Shown piece after piece: positions 14,176 to 17,400 of a stretch of 17,400 nucleotides of DNA. The stretch is from contig JAITFL010000165.1 of assembly GCA_031281385.1 (NCBI GenBank), positions 1 through 17,400 on the forward strand, written 5' to 3'. How positions within the stretch are numbered: the stretch's first letter is position 1; each line of letters opens with the position of its first letter. The notes beneath the pieces are model-generated. The model was not told the DNA's origin, did no database searches, and saw nothing but the letters and a program-made list of their open reading frames with translations. Origin of the DNA: Holophagales bacterium (GTDB lineage: Bacteria > Acidobacteriota > Holophagae > Holophagales > Holophagaceae). The position numbers were made by a program, and so were the translations under genes.

Positions 14176-16632
14176 ATGTCTGCAACAACAGCTAGGAAAA
14201 CCGCCATGTTCATCTGCATGGCCCTTGCCGCGCTATTCCCAATGCGCTCCCAGCACATACCCGGGCATCGCTCAATCAGGAGTTTGACCACTGGGGTTTT
14301 GCTGGTATTGACAGACCAGCAGAGCCAGATATACAGGTCGGCCCAAGCGGCCATAGGCCAAGAAAACCTAGTTGATTGGCAACTCGATCTATGGAACTTA
14401 GACCTTACAAAGCTCAACCCAAATTCCGCCGCCAGCCTTTACAAGTCGCTCCCTGCCCTTCCAAGGGAGGGGTGGGCCATTGTGCTGCCTTCAGGTTCCC
14501 TCCCCCTCTCCGGCAACGGGCCGCTAGACCACAAAATGATAGAATCGGCGCTCAGAAAGGCAAATGTGCTGCCGCCCATCGAGAGGCTTCGCAAATTCTT
14601 GCAGCAACATCCAAATCATATCGAAGCGAGAGAGCAGCTTTTGCGCCAGCTAAAGCAAGCAGCCATCGCAAAAACAGACGAATCGCTTGACATCCAGCCC
14701 AGCAAGGTGCTGATGCAGTTGTTCCAAGCTGGGGCAGGCGACCCCAACAGCCCGCTATTTGAAATGCCGGACATGGAACCCTTTGTTGGCAAAACACTTT
14801 CCGAAAAGGACGACAAGGAGATATGGGGCGACTTCGCGGCAGAATTGAACGCGGCCTTTCAGAATGGTCGGTGGCAAAAAATGGATCTGTGCATGCACCC
14901 CCTGATGGATCCAATGACGGAGTGCTGCAGCCCCACCGTCAAAGCCATCTATGCCCGCCACATCAACAGGGTGGAGCAGGTTTTGGAGCAGTTCCCCTTT
15001 GATGGCGCACTGTGGGATATTTGGGCGCGGATGGCGCTGTCGGGGGGGAACGCAAAGAGGGGCCAGAACTTGCTTAACAGGCTGCCCGCGCCCCCGCCAG
15101 AGCTTGGCCTGCAGTGGCCCCCGTCCAAGGCGGTAAAGGCGATAGCAAGCCTAGCGGTCAATTCAGAAGACTGGGTAAGTGTTCAAACACTATTGGCACC
15201 CGCACTGGAAAGATGGAACGAAAACATGCAAATAAAGAGAAGAGTGGGGCCATCATCGCTATTGAGCTATGACGGCGGGGCAGACTGGGATTATGAACTG
15301 TCCCTATTGATCCAGTCTTTTCTCAAGTCGGGCAAAACCGGCCAGGCCCAAGCCATTGTGGACAATTTTGCAGAGTTTTCCTCGACGCGGGGGCTGATAC
15401 CAAAAGCGGCGGCAATTGCCAAATCGTGCGGCCTGCCCGACTTGGCCGAGCGCTGGCTTGAATTGGAGAAACAAAACCCCGTGCCCGAGTTCAGCAAAAA
15501 AGACCCATTGGCCACATTCCGCACAGGCGCATTAAGGCACAAAAAGGCCACTCTCGTGGTGGCGGGGCTGGTAGATGCGGCCCCCTATGAAAGCGTAGCA
15601 AAAAATGCCGACGTGCTTTCCCTTGGCCTATTGAGCCTACACACTCTGGCGCGGCAGCAGGCAAAGCTCGATGGGGAACTGGTGGATTACTATGGATTGA
15701 TTTCCAAGTTTCCGCGATGGTTCATGTTAGACCCATTCGGAAACGTTGTTGCGGGCGAGGAAGGAGTGCCTAAGCCAGAGGACATCCTAGAAGCGTTTAA
15801 GAAAACTGGCTGCATAAGCCAGCAAGAAGCGCTCGCCAGATACAAGCAGCAAAATCCAGATAACCCAGGCATCGCCCTTCTTGATTTGGATTTCAGTGCC
15901 AGTATTGGCCAGAGCAAGACCAAGTCAGCCCTTGGCCTGCCACCAGATAAACCATATTTGGATGGCAAGTTAGCGGAAGAGCAAGACAACGCCATCTGGC
16001 GGACGTACGCCCAAAATGCCGTGCGGTTCTTCCCCAAATTCCTTGAAATTGACCCATTCAATCCCGCCAATCCCAACAGCCTGGCCAAAGTAGTCCCCGA
16101 CTGCGTAACAGCCAGCGGGAAGCTGGCACAGATGTCAGACCAAGCCAGACCCAACATTGAAGGCGCGATAGCGGACAACCCTTCCAGCATGAGGCTGTGG
16201 AGGTTCTTCTTGGCCTTTGGCACGCCAAGCTACAAAGTGGCTCTGCCCAAACTCTTTGCTTCTCTAATCCCATCCCCGATGACGCCTGAATCTGAATGGC
16301 CGCCCCGCTACTTGGTCTCCCCGCTGCTAGAGTGCATGAAAGGTGAAAAGATGTGGGAAGGCATAATACAAATCGCCGAGCCAACTTGGAACGAACACCT
16401 ACAGATGGCAGCCGACAGGCCAACGCCCTTTACTGAAACTATCTGGGATAGGGCCGCTGGCCCACTGCTGGAGGCTTACATACAGACAGGCCGCATAGCC
16501 CAAGCCGAAGAATTACTTGAAAACTGGCCGAGCAATGGTTGGCAGGGCGCGTGGGAAAAGGCCCTGCGGATTGCCGATGATGCAAATAATTCGAGGCTTG
16601 CCACCTTGATTGGAAGGCTGTCAAAGAAATAG
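14176..16632 (+). CDS. Exported ~820-residue helical-repeat protein, second tandem paralogue
   Basis: The 818-residue protein starts at ATG 14176, five bases after GGAGG; an ATG at 14172 is out of frame and stops at once. A signal peptide (about 1-25, MFICMALAALFPMRS) precedes QHIPG, the same four residues that open the mature M28 peptidase. The two-unit layout of the upstream protein is repeated: GWAIVLPSGSLPLSG with KFLQQHPNHIEA (99-150) and RWFMLDPFGNVVAG with ARYKQQNPDNPG (514-564); ALWDIWARMAL (278-288) and RLWRFFLAFG (673-682); LPDLAERWLELEKQ (420-433) and the C-terminal NSRLATLIGRLSKK. Identity to the first paralogue is modest, so the duplication is old or divergence fast. A Cys-rich patch (C239, C250, C251) is specific to this copy. 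No enzyme motif or membrane anchor is visible. Role unknown; a periplasmic scaffold or binding protein is possible. Confidence 0.8.
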   Translation: MSATTARKTAMFICMALAALFPMRSQHIPGHRSIRSLTTGVLLVLTDQQSQIYRSAQAAIGQENLVDWQLDLWNLDLTKLNPNSAASLYKSLPALPREGWAIVLPSGSLPLSGNGPLDHKMIESALRKANVLPPIERLRKFLQQHPNHIEAREQLLRQLKQAAIAKTDESLDIQPSKVLMQLFQAGAGDPNSPLFEMPDMEPFVGKTLSEKDDKEIWGDFAAELNAAFQNGRWQKMDLCMHPLMDPMTECCSPTVKAIYARHINRVEQVLEQFPFDGALWDIWARMALSGGNAKRGQNLLNRLPAPPPELGLQWPPSKAVKAIASLAVNSEDWVSVQTLLAPALERWNENMQIKRRVGPSSLLSYDGGADWDYELSLLIQSFLKSGKTGQAQAIVDNFAEFSSTRGLIPKAAAIAKSCGLPDLAERWLELEKQNPVPEFSKKDPLATFRTGALRHKKATLVVAGLVDAAPYESVAKNADVLSLGLLSLHTLARQQAKLDGELVDYYGLISKFPRWFMLDPFGNVVAGEEGVPKPEDILEAFKKTGCISQQEALARYKQQNPDNPGIALLDLDFSASIGQSKTKSALGLPPDKPYLDGKLAEEQDNAIWRTYAQNAVRFFPKFLEIDPFNPANPNSLAKVVPDCVTASGKLAQMSDQARPNIEGAIADNPSSMRLWRFFLAFGTPSYKVALPKLFASLIPSPMTPESEWPPRYLVSPLLECMKGEKMWEGIIQIAEPTWNEHLQMAADRPTPFTETIWDRAAGPLLEAYIQTGRIAQAEELLENWPSNGWQGAWEKALRIADDANNSRLATLIGRLSKK

Positions 16633-16687
16633 CGCTGAAAGACTAAACCATACTTTTCATTGGGCGTATCCTGTCATGGAGGTCCAA

Positions 16688-17400
16688 ATGAAGAGAAACT
16701 TTCTAGCTGCCTTGGCCATAGCTTCGATGGCGGGCCAATTGATCGCGGGAGACTTGAAGATAACTTTCAAAAACGAAAAAGTGTTTATGCTAATGACACA
16801 AAAAAGCGAAGAAACATGCTATTATTCCGCTCGCTATATCCGCAAAATCAGTGAAGAAAATGGGACTGATACACTGTTCGACTATAAAAATTTGATTGAG
16901 TACAGAATTTACCACGCAGAAAAAACTATTTACATTTATAAATTGGATGACATGCTGAAAATTGCAGAGATAAAGAAAAATAAACTGAAAACCGCCAGCC
17001 CAGCAGAAAAGAAAGAAATGGAGAAAGAAAGGAAAGACAAGGAAGAAATGTTTGGTGGCACCAATGATGTTGTCAAGGCAGAACAGATAGGCACCGAAAC
17101 CATTGCTGAAAGGGCTTGCATTAAGTGGGAAATCACCGTTGGAAAGAAAAAAATATATACCGCCAGTGCCGCCCCAACGCTTGAGTTGCCAATTCCCAAA
17201 GCAGACCTAGAGAGAGCAAAGGGGAATATGCTGGAAGATGAGAATATGTCGCTTTTCCTTAGCAATAGCGACGCATCGTCAAAACGCCAAGCAGAGGTGG
17301 CCAAAATCAAAGGCTTCCCCTTGAAAACCGAATGGACGGTAACATCGGGACTAATCACCGTTAAAGCCAGGCGAGAGGCCACCAAAATCGAAGAAGGGCC
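16688..17400 (+). CDS. Exported protein, 3' end beyond window (possibly DUF4412-like)
   Basis: The frame opens at ATG 16688, five bases after GGAGG, and stays open to the window end, giving at least 237 residues. The signal peptide (about 1-21, MKRNFLAALAIASMAGQLIAG) precedes DLKITFKNEK. A lysine/glutamate-rich stretch (about 100-120) and ERACIKWEITVGKKKIY (about 143-159) follow. Exported DUF4412-type proteins have a comparable lipoprotein-like beta-rich layout with a Cys in a similar phrase, but I hold this likeness loosely. DNA here is only about 37-38% GC by hand count of 16801-16920, well below the paralogues, hinting at a different origin. It lies 55 bp after the second paralogue and is probably in the same operon. 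Open frames on the minus strand over it are shadows. Confidence 0.75.
   Translation, partial: MKRNFLAALAIASMAGQLIAGDLKITFKNEKVFMLMTQKSEETCYYSARYIRKISEENGTDTLFDYKNLIEYRIYHAEKTIYIYKLDDMLKIAEIKKNKLKTASPAEKKEMEKERKDKEEMFGGTNDVVKAEQIGTETIAERACIKWEITVGKKKIYTASAAPTLELPIPKADLERAKGNMLEDENMSLFLSNSDASSKRQAEVAKIKGFPLKTEWTVTSGLITVKARREATKIEEG

Noticed and set aside
16660..16854. 64-codon plus-strand frame near the last gene
   Set aside because: It overlaps, in another frame, the signal-peptide-coding start at 16688, which has the proper ribosome site.
16936..17385. 149-codon hydrophobic minus-strand frame resembling a membrane protein
   Set aside because: It is antisense to the Lys/Glu-rich part of the exported gene; AAA and GAA codons read backwards give Phe and Ser, producing false hydrophobicity.
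1..17400. CRISPR arrays, tRNA or rRNA genes, transposases, phage genes
   Set aside because: I read for regular direct repeats, cloverleaf arms and recombinase or transposase motifs and saw none.

Overview
The window is about 17.4 kb of bacterial chromosome. The left half is a cyclic-di-GMP signalling neighbourhood; the right half encodes exported proteins. Several start codons are preceded by good Shine-Dalgarno sites, several products carry Sec-type signal peptides, and Arg-AGG and Ile-ATA codons are common in moderately GC-rich DNA. A motile or sensory diderm bacterium fits. The two long repeat proteins on the right remind me of Holophagae-type Acidobacteriota, but no rRNA or marker gene is present and this placement is weak.

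Left region (1-9165). On the plus strand, with short gaps, lie the 3' end of a methyl-accepting chemotaxis protein, an HD-GYP c-di-GMP phosphodiesterase with a cysteine-bearing PAS domain on each side of the catalytic domain, and a tandem-GAF diguanylate cyclase with an intact product-inhibition site. A ~550 bp stretch follows with one possible small basic ORF. Next comes a probable two-gene unit: an acidic protein of unknown function with two similar halves, and a PilZ c-di-GMP receptor fused to a degenerate receiver domain. A 239-residue protein with a possible PD-(D/E)XK-like nuclease core comes next. It is convergent with a four-PAS diguanylate cyclase on the minus strand, which appears to be translationally coupled to an overlooked 54-residue Cys-containing ORF with its own -10 box. 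The window therefore holds makers, a degrader and a receptor of c-di-GMP next to a chemoreceptor.

Divergent control region (9166-9561). It carries a minus-strand TATAAT, a run of 14 C on the plus strand, and an interrupted palindrome overlapping a TTGACA box ahead of the next operon.

Right region (9562-17400), all plus strand: an exported M28-family metallopeptidase with a strikingly AT-rich insert in its N-terminal half; a 152 bp structured intergenic element with three copies of one 10-mer; two tandem ~820-residue exported paralogues, each apparently built from two copies of the same helical-repeat unit; and the start of another exported protein of lower GC that runs off the window and is easily missed because it has no stop here. 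I recognise no published function for the two paralogues. The peptidase, the paralogue pair and the last gene are the best candidates for an undescribed exported system.
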